DNA of 7,588 nucleotides from an uncultured Haemophilus sp. (lineage in GTDB: Bacteria; Pseudomonadota; Gammaproteobacteria; Enterobacterales; Pasteurellaceae). Position 1 is the first letter of the stretch; every line of letters starts with the position of its first letter. Location: NCBI GenBank assembly GCA_905205995.1, contig CAJLFU010000064.1, positions 1-7,588 on the forward strand. The letters run 5' to 3'. A model generated the notes under the pieces. The model was not told the DNA's origin. It made no database searches and saw only the letters and a program-made list of their open reading frames with translations. Shown one piece after another: positions 1 to 5,572 of the stretch. The translations under genes were made by a program, and so were the position numbers.

Positions 1-186
1 GTTGTCGCGGGCGCAAGTACTGCAACGGCATTTTTATCGTATTTTGTGAAAAACTATCAACAAGGTTGGTTGCATATTGATTGCTCTGCCACTTATCGTA
101 AATCTGGCAGTGATTTATGGGCTGTGGGCGCAACCGGAATTGGTGTGAAAACTTTAGCAAATTTATTAGTAACGAAAGCAAGTTAA
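1..186 (+). CDS. pepB: Aminopeptidase B (peptidase B, M17 family), C-terminal part
   Basis: This is the 3' end of a gene that begins before the window; 61 codons are visible, ending in TAA. PepB is a cytosolic, metal-dependent M17 (leucyl aminopeptidase family) exopeptidase that removes N-terminal residues from peptides. The visible tail contains WLHIDCSATYRK followed by a GATGIGVKTLANLL-like end. From memory this closely matches the C-terminus of E. coli PepB (WLHIDCSATYRK, then GATGLGVRTIANLL). The metal-binding and catalytic motifs lie upstream and cannot be checked. Only 10 bp separate its stop from the ndk start, so the two are probably co-transcribed; from memory a pepB-ndk pair is also found in H. 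influenzae. Nothing in the visible part suggests damage. Confidence 0.9.
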   Translation, partial: VVAGASTATAFLSYFVKNYQQGWLHIDCSATYRKSGSDLWAVGATGIGVKTLANLLVTKAS

Positions 187-196
187 GTAGGATTTT

Positions 197-616
197 ATGA
201 CAGAACGTACTTTTTCAATTATCAAACCCGATGCAGTAAAGCGTCATTTAATTGGTGCTATTTTAGGGCGTTTTGAATCACAGGGATTCCGTGTCGTTGC
301 GCTTAAAATGGTGCAATTAACTAAAGAACAAGCGGAAGGTTTCTATGCGGAACACCAAGGTAAACCATTTTTTGAACCGTTGGTGGAGTATATGATGTCT
401 GGACCGATGGTGGTTTCTGTGTTGGAAAAAGAAAATGCCGTGAAAGATTACCGCACTTTGATTGGTGCAACGAATCCAGCTGAGGCGGCAGAAGGCACTA
501 TCCGCAAAGACTTTGCGTTAAGTCAGCGTGAAAACTCTGTTCATGGTTCTGATAGCGTTGAAAGCGCAAAACGAGAAATTGCTTATTTCTTCGTAGATTC
601 AGAAATCCAACCATAA
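197..616 (+). CDS. ndk: Nucleoside diphosphate kinase
   Basis: Ndk moves the terminal phosphate between nucleoside triphosphates and diphosphates through a phosphohistidine intermediate, balancing cytosolic (d)NTP pools. The 139-residue protein is close to the usual bacterial length (about 140). The N-terminus ERTFSIIKPDAV contains the conserved nucleotide-binding Lys10, and NSVHGSDS at 113-120 is the family signature with the phosphorylated His116. The ATG at 197 is preceded by TAGGA at 188-192; the spacing is short but acceptable, and the gene starts 10 bp after pepB. A Hin-type uptake signal lies inside the gene at 450-458, encoding part of Tyr-Arg-Thr-Leu. Transcription should end at the hairpin at 630-660. 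All key residues seen are intact. Confidence 0.98.
   Translation: MTERTFSIIKPDAVKRHLIGAILGRFESQGFRVVALKMVQLTKEQAEGFYAEHQGKPFFEPLVEYMMSGPMVVSVLEKENAVKDYRTLIGATNPAEAAEGTIRKDFALSQRENSVHGSDSVESAKREIAYFFVDSEIQP
450..458 (-). repeat. Hin-type DNA uptake signal sequence inside ndk
   Basis: ACCGCACTT on the plus strand is the exact complement of the 9-base Haemophilus uptake signal core AAGTGCGGT, recognised during natural transformation. It lies within the ndk reading frame. Confidence 0.85.
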
Positions 617-629
617 TTCATTTCTATAA

Positions 630-660
630 AAAAGCACTTAGTGAATATCTAAGTGCTTTT
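630..660. terminator. Bidirectional intrinsic terminator between ndk and the ABC ATPase gene
   Basis: AAAAGCACTTAG (630-641) and CTAAGTGCTTTT (649-660) form a perfect 12-bp stem with a 7-base loop (TGAATAT). On the plus strand the stem ends in a T run, serving ndk. On the minus strand the A run at 628-633 reads as T, serving the ATPase gene whose stop codon is 3 bp away. It is a typical shared terminator between convergent genes. Confidence 0.9.
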
Positions 661-663
661 ATT

Positions 664-1395
664 TTATTGCTTTTCAATTTTTGAGATAGTCTTTTTCATT
701 GGATCAATTTCAGCCTGAATATGAAAGGCTTTCGCTAAATTCTCCGCATTTAACACGGCTTGCGTTTCACCGACTGCTAACAATTTGCCTTGTTCCAATA
801 GAACAATTTCATCACAAAATTGATAAGCCAACGAAAGGTGATGAATGGCAACAACACACGTATGTTGTGGTGTGAGTGATTTAAGCTGTTCCATAATATC
901 AATTTGATAATAAGGGTCGAGTGGTGCAATCGGCTCATCGACCAATAAAACAGGAGATTCTTTAATACAGCAACGAGTGAGTTGTACGCGCGCTTTTTCG
1001 CCACCTGAAAGTTGTTGAAATGGCTTATCGAGTAAATGAGTTACCGCAAATTTTTCTGAAAACGCTTGAATTTTTGACCGCTCTTTTTCTTTTGGTAAGG
1101 GCGCAGCTAAGCCTAACGCAATCACATCATAAACGGATAAATCCCAATGAATTTGCGTATTTTGTGCAAGATAAGCAATGTGTTGGCTTTTTTCAGTTGC
1201 ATTCATTTTGCTTAATGGCTGATTATCGAACCAAACCTCTCCTTGTTTGAGGGGGAGGATACCCGCAATGGTTTTTAATAAGGTAGATTTTCCTGCACCA
1301 TTGGCACCCATAATGCCAATCAATTTACCTGATGGAAGCGTACAGTTGATGTCATTTAAGCAATAAGATTGGGTGAGTTTTTCAATTCTAATCAT
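664..1395 (-). CDS. ABC transporter ATP-binding protein, FecE/BtuD family
   Basis: This is the cytoplasmic ATPase subunit of an importer for a chelated metal or cobalamin-like ligand; it would bind the cytoplasmic face of the adjacent permease. In the 243-residue protein I see Walker A GANGAGKST at 30-38, the Q-loop Gln78, the signature LSGGE at 129-133, Walker B LLVDEP at 150-155, the D-loop APLD at 157-160 and the switch His185. The catalytic set is complete. Its ATG overlaps the end of the permease gene by 8 bp, which implies translational coupling and one complex. The length fits this family (about 250). The charged tail after residue 230 is a minor peculiarity. Membership of the FecCD-type importer system is secure; the ligand is not, so no gene name is assigned. 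BtuD is the leading possibility because the nearby receptor is BtuB-like. Confidence 0.93.
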   Translation of the reverse strand: MIRIEKLTQSYCLNDINCTLPSGKLIGIMGANGAGKSTLLKTIAGILPLKQGEVWFDNQPLSKMNATEKSQHIAYLAQNTQIHWDLSVYDVIALGLAAPLPKEKERSKIQAFSEKFAVTHLLDKPFQQLSGGEKARVQLTRCCIKESPVLLVDEPIAPLDPYYQIDIMEQLKSLTPQHTCVVAIHHLSLAYQFCDEIVLLEQGKLLAVGETQAVLNAENLAKAFHIQAEIDPMKKTISKIEKQ

Positions 1396-2365
1396 AGATT
1401 TTTCTCTGTTGCGTTAATAACATCCAAATTAAGCAAGGCGCACCGATAAGCGCAGTTAACGTACCAATGTAAATATGTGAGAACAGCGGGATGTATAAAA
1501 TCGCTAAATCGGCCAGTAACAGCAATAATGCCCCAATTAATGCACTGGTAAGGTAAAGTTGTGATGGACGAGCTTTCAGTAAGATACGGGCGAAGTGTGG
1601 CGCGATTAAGCCGATAAAGCCAATGGTACCGGTTTGTGGAATGGTTGCGCCCACTAATAAAGCCACACCAAAGGTGCTGATGAAAAAGCTACGTTTCGGA
1701 TCTACGCCCATAGTGCTCGCTGTTTCTTCACCAAAGGTGAGTAAATCTAGGTATCGGCGAGTGTGGTATAAACAGAAAATTCCCGCCAGAACAATCGGGA
1801 GTGAAATAAGCAAGGTATCTAATTTTGCCCACATCAACGAGCCTTGTAGCCAACGATAAAGTTCGGCTAATGCCCACGGGCTTTCCGCGTTAGAAAGCAG
1901 TAATGCAATTGCTGATCCAAGCAACATATTGACCGCTAAACCACTTAGAATCATCATCGTGGTGCCGTAGTTTTTGGCGATCAAATACACGATGAAAAAG
2001 CTTAAAAGCGCACCAATTACGCCACCTGCTAAAAGCAGTGAAAATGGCACAGCAAAATAATAAAGGATAAATACACTAGCCGCTGTTGCCCCAGAACTAC
2101 TACCAAGTAGGCCTGGACTAGCCAATGGATTCTGGAAAATGCCTTGCATCGCATTGCCGGCAATCGCTAGGCTAGCGCCCGTCAATAAAGCTAAACCAAT
2201 GCGTGGAAAACGAATATCCCACAGCACCATCGAGCGCATATCGGTGAGCACACCATCAGCATTTTTGAGATGGGCGAAATCGCTGAGCTGATGATAAACT
2301 GCAAAGCCGCTAATCAACAGCAACACGAAGAAAAGTGCGGTATTTAATTTGAGTGTGTTGGTCAA
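1388..2365 (-). CDS. ABC transporter permease, FecCD/BtuC family
   Basis: This is the inner-membrane channel subunit, expected to form a dimer with two ATPase copies below and the periplasmic binding protein above. The 325 residues are highly hydrophobic, with roughly ten membrane segments starting at about residue 10. Family hallmarks are visible: RFPR at 52-55, NPLASPGLLGSSSGA at 79-93 (compare NPLAEPGLLGVSNGA in BtuC, from memory), GEETASTMG at 212-220 in the ATPase-contact region, and GFIGLIAPHFAR at 249-260. The length matches BtuC (326). The start is TTG at 2365: an in-frame stop lies two codons upstream, and AGGA at 2375-2378 sits 9 bases before it. The gene is separated from the binding-protein gene by a 291-bp repeat and probably uses the promoter at 2389-2417. 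It overlaps the ATPase gene by 8 bp. Substrate is inferred only from neighbours. Confidence 0.92.
   Translation of the reverse strand: MTNTLKLNTALFFVLLLISGFAVYHQLSDFAHLKNADGVLTDMRSMVLWDIRFPRIGLALLTGASLAIAGNAMQGIFQNPLASPGLLGSSSGATAASVFILYYFAVPFSLLLAGGVIGALLSFFIVYLIAKNYGTTMMILSGLAVNMLLGSAIALLLSNAESPWALAELYRWLQGSLMWAKLDTLLISLPIVLAGIFCLYHTRRYLDLLTFGEETASTMGVDPKRSFFISTFGVALLVGATIPQTGTIGFIGLIAPHFARILLKARPSQLYLTSALIGALLLLLADLAILYIPLFSHIYIGTLTALIGAPCLIWMLLTQQRKIYD
2333..2341 (+). repeat. Hin-type DNA uptake signal sequence inside the permease gene
   Basis: Exact AAGTGCGGT on the plus strand. Read on the coding (minus) strand it encodes Thr-Ala-Leu, residues 9-11, at the beginning of the first membrane segment. 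Confidence 0.85.
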
Positions 2366-2388
2366 TGATCAATTTCCTATGTAATCCA

Positions 2389-2417
2389 AATATCATTTGT
2401 TAATTTGATTTTGTCAA
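2389..2417 (-). promoter_or_regulatory. Candidate hybrid promoter for permease and ATPase genes at the repeat edge
   Basis: On the minus strand a perfect -35 hexamer TTGACA (2417-2412) is followed after 17 bp by GATATT (2394-2389), four of six matches to TATAAT. TTG is the last part of the repeat's inverted end (GATTTG) and ACA comes from the flanking DNA. Transcription would start near 2382, giving a leader of about 16 bases that still includes the AGGA ribosome site. The call rests on hexamer matching alone. Confidence 0.5.
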
Positions 2418-2450
2418 ATCTCCCCTAACCCCTCTTTGCTAAAGAGGGGA
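2415..2450 (+). repeat. Left 36-bp inverted repeat with internal hairpin
   Basis: This arm starts CAAATCTCCCC and ends AAAGAGGGGA, and is the perfect reverse complement of 2670-2705. Inside it, CCCCTCTTT (2429-2437) pairs with AAAGAGGGG (2441-2449) across the 3-base loop GCT. Confidence 0.92.
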
Positions 2451-2462
2451 TTACAGTGTAGG

Positions 2463-2505
2463 GATTTATAATTCTGATGTTTTATTCTAATCATTTATAC
2501 ATAAA
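2463..2505 (+). repeat. Tandem direct repeat, copy 1 (43-bp core)
   Basis: The AT-rich core starting GATTTATAATTCTGATG and ending TTTATACATAAA recurs at 2585-2627 with one mismatch (42 of 43). The similarity continues more weakly on both sides, so the core belongs to a longer repeat unit of about 122 bp. Confidence 0.92.
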
Positions 2506-2547
2506 AGCTGTAAATACATTATCTTGGGCTAATTTAATCATGCAATT

Positions 2548-2566
2548 CCTCTCTTTAGTAGAGAGG
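2548..2566 (+). repeat. Degenerate internal copy of the terminal hairpin
   Basis: CCTCTCT (2548-2554) pairs with AGAGAGG (2560-2566) across TTAGT. Alignment with the right end (2671-2691) shows the same layout with several substitutions, some compensated on both sides of the stem. It marks the junction between the two tandem units. Confidence 0.75.
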
Positions 2567-2584
2567 GTGGGATTATAGTGTCAA

Positions 2585-2627
2585 GATTTATAATTCTGAT
2601 ATTTTATTCTAATCATTTATACATAAA
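2585..2627 (+). repeat. Tandem direct repeat, copy 2 (43-bp core)
   Basis: Second copy of the core at 2463-2505, 122 bp downstream, differing only at one base (GATA instead of GATG). Confidence 0.92.
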
Positions 2628-2669
2628 GACATATAAATATGTCATCTAGGGTTAATGTAATAATGAAAT

Positions 2670-2705
2670 TCCCCTCTTTAGCAAAGAGGGGTTAGGGGAG
2701 ATTTG
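2670..2705 (-). repeat. Right 36-bp inverted repeat with internal hairpin
   Basis: Perfect reverse complement of 2415-2450. Its hairpin is CCCCTCTTT (2671-2679), loop AGC, AAAGAGGGG (2683-2691). On the minus strand no T run follows the stem, so it is not a canonical intrinsic terminator for the binding-protein gene, although it lies only 10 bp past that gene's stop. Confidence 0.92.
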
Positions 2706-2714
2706 TCAGCTACA

Positions 2715-3500
2715 TTATTTTAACTGCTGATAAATCTTCTCCGCCCCTTGCCACACGCCGTGATCGAAGCAATAGGTATATTTCATCGGGATGCTGACAA
2801 GCGGTTGGTTTTTGAAAAAATCTTGCAACATAGGGTGGTGCAGCAATTCGGCTTGTGCATTGTAACCTTGTTTGTCAGTCAGTGAAATGAGCACATTCGG
2901 TTGGCTTAAAATTACTTTTTCTAACGAGAAATTTTGTGCGGTAAGTGGCGTTTTTAACGGTGTTAATCCGAGTAAATTTAACAGCACAGGATATTGCGGA
3001 TAATAACTCTCTACCACACCTGTTTCTGACAAAATGAGTGTGTCGGTAAGGGGTCGATTTAAGTGAAAGTTTTGCGATTTTAGTTTTGTGACTAAATCTG
3101 CCGCCTTTTGCTCATTACCCAGTTGTTTGCCTAATTCTAGAATCAGCGTAAATAATTCATCAGGCGTTTGTGGGCTGTCGTTAATCGGGATAATCTTCAC
3201 ACCGAGTTTTTTCAGCTCTGCGACTAATTGTGGATAAAAAGTTTCATTAATCAGAATAGTTTTATCTAAATAGGGCAATAATTCCGTTAATTGCGGTTCC
3301 AGCACAGGTTTGTCGGTATTGATTTTGTCTAACATCATCAACGGGTTTTTCGAATAAGGCGATTGTGCTGCAATTTGCGAAGGTTCAGCCAGTTCGATAA
3401 GCAGTCTGTCACTGCAAAGCGTAAGCGAGACAAATTGTTCCGAAGCCTGAGCGGTAAACGGAAGGAAAAGTGCGGTTAAAATTAAGCGAGTTTTTTGCAT
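2715..3500 (-). CDS. Periplasmic substrate-binding protein of an ABC importer (BtuF/TroA-like fold)
   Basis: This protein would catch the ligand released by the outer-membrane receptor and deliver it to the permease. Residues 1-19 form a signal peptide (Gln-Lys-Thr-Arg, a hydrophobic core, then Ala-Gln-Ala before the cut). There is no lipobox Cys, so the protein should be soluble. The mature part begins VSLTLCSDRLLIELAEPSQI, a pattern I associate with a subgroup of class III binding proteins accompanying BtuB-like receptors; it is divergent from classical BtuF. The 261-residue length is close to E. coli BtuF (266). The only two cysteines, Cys29 and Cys244, could form a disulfide near the ends of the two lobes. 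No Shine-Dalgarno is visible before the ATG at 3500, consistent with a near-leaderless mRNA from the promoter at 3508-3536. An uptake signal lies in the signal-peptide codons. The ligand is unproven. Confidence 0.88.
   Translation of the reverse strand: MQKTRLILTALFLPFTAQASEQFVSLTLCSDRLLIELAEPSQIAAQSPYSKNPLMMLDKINTDKPVLEPQLTELLPYLDKTILINETFYPQLVAELKKLGVKIIPINDSPQTPDELFTLILELGKQLGNEQKAADLVTKLKSQNFHLNRPLTDTLILSETGVVESYYPQYPVLLNLLGLTPLKTPLTAQNFSLEKVILSQPNVLISLTDKQGYNAQAELLHHPMLQDFFKNQPLVSIPMKYTYCFDHGVWQGAEKIYQQLK
3468..3476 (+). repeat. Hin-type DNA uptake signal sequence inside the signal-peptide codons
   Basis: Exact AAGTGCGGT on the plus strand; on the coding strand it encodes Thr-Ala-Leu, residues 9-11, within the signal peptide of the binding protein. 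Confidence 0.85.
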
Positions 3501-3503
3501 ATA

Positions 3504-3513
3504 GATAATGATA
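3504..3513 (-). promoter_or_regulatory. Fur-like half-site over the binding-protein -10 box
   Basis: TATCATTATC on the minus strand (GATAATGATA on the plus strand) matches one half of the classical 19-bp iron box GATAATGATAATCATTATC. The other half is not conserved, so the full match is poor (about 11-12 of 19). It overlaps the proposed -10 box, where a bound repressor would block transcription. This is only a weak hint of iron or metal control. Confidence 0.3.
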
Positions 3514-3536
3514 CGCTACGCCATCAAGAATGTAAA
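3508..3536 (-). promoter_or_regulatory. Predicted sigma-70 promoter of the binding-protein gene
   Basis: On the minus strand TTTACA (3536-3531) and TATCAT (3513-3508) each match consensus at five of six positions and are exactly 17 bp apart. The expected start point is near 3501, directly beside the ATG at 3498-3500, which would give a leaderless or nearly leaderless mRNA. The -35 box shares its T residues with the T run of the receptor terminator. Confidence 0.6.
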
Positions 3537-3555
3537 AAGGCGTGCTAAGCACGCC
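3534..3555 (-). terminator. Intrinsic terminator after the receptor gene
   Basis: On the minus strand GGCGTGC, loop TTA and GCACGCC (3555-3539) form a GC-rich 7-bp stem followed directly by TTTTT (3538-3534). It lies about 17 bp past the receptor stop codon and should end most receptor transcripts before the binding-protein gene. Confidence 0.85.
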
Positions 3556-3572
3556 CTTGTAGTAGGTGATAA

Positions 3573-5495
3573 TTAGAACGTTCCTTTCAACCCAACGTAA
3601 ACATTACGTCCTTCTTGGCCATAGCCTAGGACGTTTTCGTATTTTTTATTGAATACGTTGTTAAGGTTCGCATAAATCGTCAAGCTATCCGCTACTTTGT
3701 AGTTCACGCCTAAGTTTGCTAAGGTGTAAGATGGCAACTTCACTTTATGTGTGCTGTAAGTTGGTGAATAGTAGGTATCCATACGTTTGCCTGTGTAAGA
3801 TACATTTAAATCCGCACCTAATTTTTCAGTGATTTGGTATGCCAAGCCTGCATTCGCCAAATGTTTTGGACGACGTGCTAATTCAGCGCCTTTGCTATCT
3901 CGGGTTTGCGTGTAGGTGTAGTTAGCATAAGCAGTTAATGCATCAGTGATTTTACCGTTGTAAGCCACTTCAACCCCTTTCACTTTGCTCTTGCCTTCAA
4001 GGTTTACTGCACGGCTTGCATAGGTAGTGAAGTTGATGACTTCGCTGCTAATCGCATTTTTCACGTTGCGAGCAAAATAAGTTACATCAAAGCTGTGGCG
4101 GTTGTCATGAGTTTCAAATAAGAAACCAACATCGCCCCCTAAACTTTTCTCTGGTTGTAAATTTGGGTTGCCGATATAGCGCGCGTTGTAGCCGTAATAT
4201 TCAGTGATAGTAGGGTTTTGAATTGCTGAACCGAAACTTGCGTGTGCTTTCACGTTATTGTGTAAGCGGTAAGCGCCCGCGATACGGCCAGTCCATGAGT
4301 TTTCATATTCAGAGCTGTCAGTGTAACGACCACTAATATTTAAACTATGATCTGCATCGTGCAATAAGCGATATTCTGCTGCTAAGCTTTTCTCAACCAG
4401 TTTTTTATTGCCTGCATTATTGAAATAAGACGAGTTGAAATCTGTTTTTTGATAGTCAGTTAAGAAGCTTAAACCTTGAGTGAGTGTGCCTTCACGATCG
4501 AAATTGACATCTAATTGATAGTTTGCATTGAGTTTTTTCGCATCGAAAGCCGATGTGTAGCCAACGGTATCACTGTCAGTTTTGAGATGGCTTACACCCA
4601 CTTTGTGTTTAAGCAATTGATCGTCATTACCTAAGAAACCGCTTAATTTGAATAAGGTATCACGTGTGCGAGTGTAGTGGCCTTTTTCATCTGTTGCGCT
4701 GTTATCAAAGTTAGCGGTTTGGCTACTGTGAGAGGTTAAGAAATCAAAACCTTTTTGGTTATCGTCATAGCCGAAACGAAGAGAGGCGTTATCACGATGG
4801 AATTTATCGCGTTCGCTTGAACCACCAGTACTTACCGCTGTGCCATCTTGCGCAGTGTAGTTAAAGTGGTTTTTGCTGAGTGCTGAAATGCCTTTGGTAT
4901 GGTGGCTGTCGCCGTGTAAAGCATAATAGAAATTATTGTTTGAGCCTGAAAGGGTTAATGAACCATCTACCGTACGATTAGAGCCTGTACCAAAATCGTA
5001 ATCCACATTGAAGGTTTTGCCTTTTTCTAGGCCTTTTTTCGTGGTGATATAAATCACACCACCCATGGCATCACTTCCCCAAAGAGCAGATTGTTCGCCG
5101 CGTAATACTTCGATGCGGTCAATGTTGCTTAATGCTAAGCCACCGAAATCAAAGCCGTAGCCAGAAACTGGGTTCACTTTCACGCCATCAATAATTACAG
5201 CTGTGTGGTTTGCATCCGCACCGCGTAAGAATACATTGGTTAATGTGCCACGACCGCCCGATGCACTTACCGCTAAACTTGGTACCGTTTTCAACACATC
5301 ACTAACATAAGTCGCACCACGTTGTGCAAAATCTTTTTCAGTTAAAACAGTAACAGATGAGGCGGTTTGATGAAGGCTAGTTGGGGTAGCTGATGCAGAA
5401 TAGACGTTAATCACATCTAATTTCGCCACGTCTTCAGCCGCAGCTAATGCTGGAATCGCTAATAAAATCGCTGAAGTAATCACATTTTTTTTCAT
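3573..5495 (-). CDS. btuB: TonB-dependent outer-membrane receptor, BtuB-like
   Basis: This is a 22-stranded outer-membrane gate that binds a scarce ligand and imports it using TonB energy. I start it at ATG 5495 (640 residues) because AGGGA lies 7 bases upstream and residues 1-20 (MKKN, hydrophobic core, ALAAA) are a clean signal peptide; a longer reading frame from TTG 5561 would bury both. A TonB-box-like segment (LDVINVYS) is at 26-33 and the plug domain spans about 46-152, with LTNVFLRGADANH and IIDGVKVNP resembling BtuB. The barrel follows, with GNPNLQPEKS at 442-451 (BtuB has GNPNLDPEKS, from memory), a GYGQEGR turn near the end and a terminal Phe for Bam-dependent assembly. E. coli BtuB is 614 residues. 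Cobalamin is the leading ligand, but a siderophore or heme-type ligand is not excluded, and I see no cobalamin riboswitch upstream. Confidence 0.85.
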   Translation of the reverse strand: MKKNVITSAILLAIPALAAAEDVAKLDVINVYSASATPTSLHQTASSVTVLTEKDFAQRGATYVSDVLKTVPSLAVSASGGRGTLTNVFLRGADANHTAVIIDGVKVNPVSGYGFDFGGLALSNIDRIEVLRGEQSALWGSDAMGGVIYITTKKGLEKGKTFNVDYDFGTGSNRTVDGSLTLSGSNNNFYYALHGDSHHTKGISALSKNHFNYTAQDGTAVSTGGSSERDKFHRDNASLRFGYDDNQKGFDFLTSHSSQTANFDNSATDEKGHYTRTRDTLFKLSGFLGNDDQLLKHKVGVSHLKTDSDTVGYTSAFDAKKLNANYQLDVNFDREGTLTQGLSFLTDYQKTDFNSSYFNNAGNKKLVEKSLAAEYRLLHDADHSLNISGRYTDSSEYENSWTGRIAGAYRLHNNVKAHASFGSAIQNPTITEYYGYNARYIGNPNLQPEKSLGGDVGFLFETHDNRHSFDVTYFARNVKNAISSEVINFTTYASRAVNLEGKSKVKGVEVAYNGKITDALTAYANYTYTQTRDSKGAELARRPKHLANAGLAYQITEKLGADLNVSYTGKRMDTYYSPTYSTHKVKLPSYTLANLGVNYKVADSLTIYANLNNVFNKKYENVLGYGQEGRNVYVGLKGTF

Positions 5496-5502
5496 TTTAA
5501 AA

Positions 5503-5507
5503 TCCCT
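5503..5507 (-). promoter_or_regulatory. Ribosome binding site deciding the receptor start
   Basis: AGGGA on the minus strand lies 7 bases before the ATG at 5495, supporting this start over the upstream in-frame TTG at 5561. Confidence 0.8.
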
Positions 5508-5572
5508 AGGATAAAAGTCTGTATAAAAGCGCCAGCAGTTTACACATTTGAGGCTTGGCAAGCAAACCTATC

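Larger units (their letters stand above)
2415..2705. repeat. Composite intergenic repeat (MITE-like) with 36-bp terminal inverted repeats
   Basis: This 291-bp block fills most of the 349-bp gap between the binding-protein and permease genes and holds no plausible gene. Its two ends are perfect 36-bp inverted repeats, each containing its own 9-bp-stem hairpin. The interior is AT-rich and consists of two imperfect tandem copies of a unit of about 122 bp, separated by a third, degenerate hairpin at 2548-2566. TTTGTCA occurs directly repeated at the two outer edges (2410-2416 and 2702-2708), overlapping the inverted ends, and could be a target-site duplication. There is no transposase, so movement would need help in trans. 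It may instead be a non-mobile intergenic repeat family. I do not recognise a named family. The structure is read directly from the sequence; mobility is inference. Confidence 0.8.

Noticed and set aside
1076..1084. Sixth uptake signal in the ATPase gene
   Set aside because: ACCGCTCTT differs from the core complement at one position; listed only as a near-match.
1623..1859. Plus-strand open frame antisense to the permease gene
   Set aside because: It lies wholly inside a well-supported membrane-protein gene, has no family features, and similar shadows occur opposite the ATPase and glyQ genes.
2572..2584. Adjacent TTGACA and TATAAT on the minus strand inside the repeat
   Set aside because: Only one base separates the two hexamers, so they cannot act together; neither has a good partner at 16-18 bp.
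2671..2691. Intrinsic terminator just after the binding-protein gene
   Set aside because: The hairpin is stable, but on the minus strand it is followed by AATTTC rather than a T run, so canonical termination is not supported.
2415..2705. CRISPR array or IS with transposase
   Set aside because: Only two long spacer-like units with nearly identical interiors are present, no cas genes are nearby, and there is no open frame for a transposase.
3998..4250. Heme-receptor reading of the TonB protein based on its NPNL motif
   Set aside because: GNPNLxPEKS also occurs in BtuB, and the FRAP part of the heme-receptor signature is not present; the plug resembles BtuB.
5496..5561. Upstream extension of the receptor by 22 residues from a TTG at 5561
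   Set aside because: The extension is not signal-like and would bury the ribosome site; the ATG at 5495 has a well-spaced AGGGA and begins a typical signal peptide.
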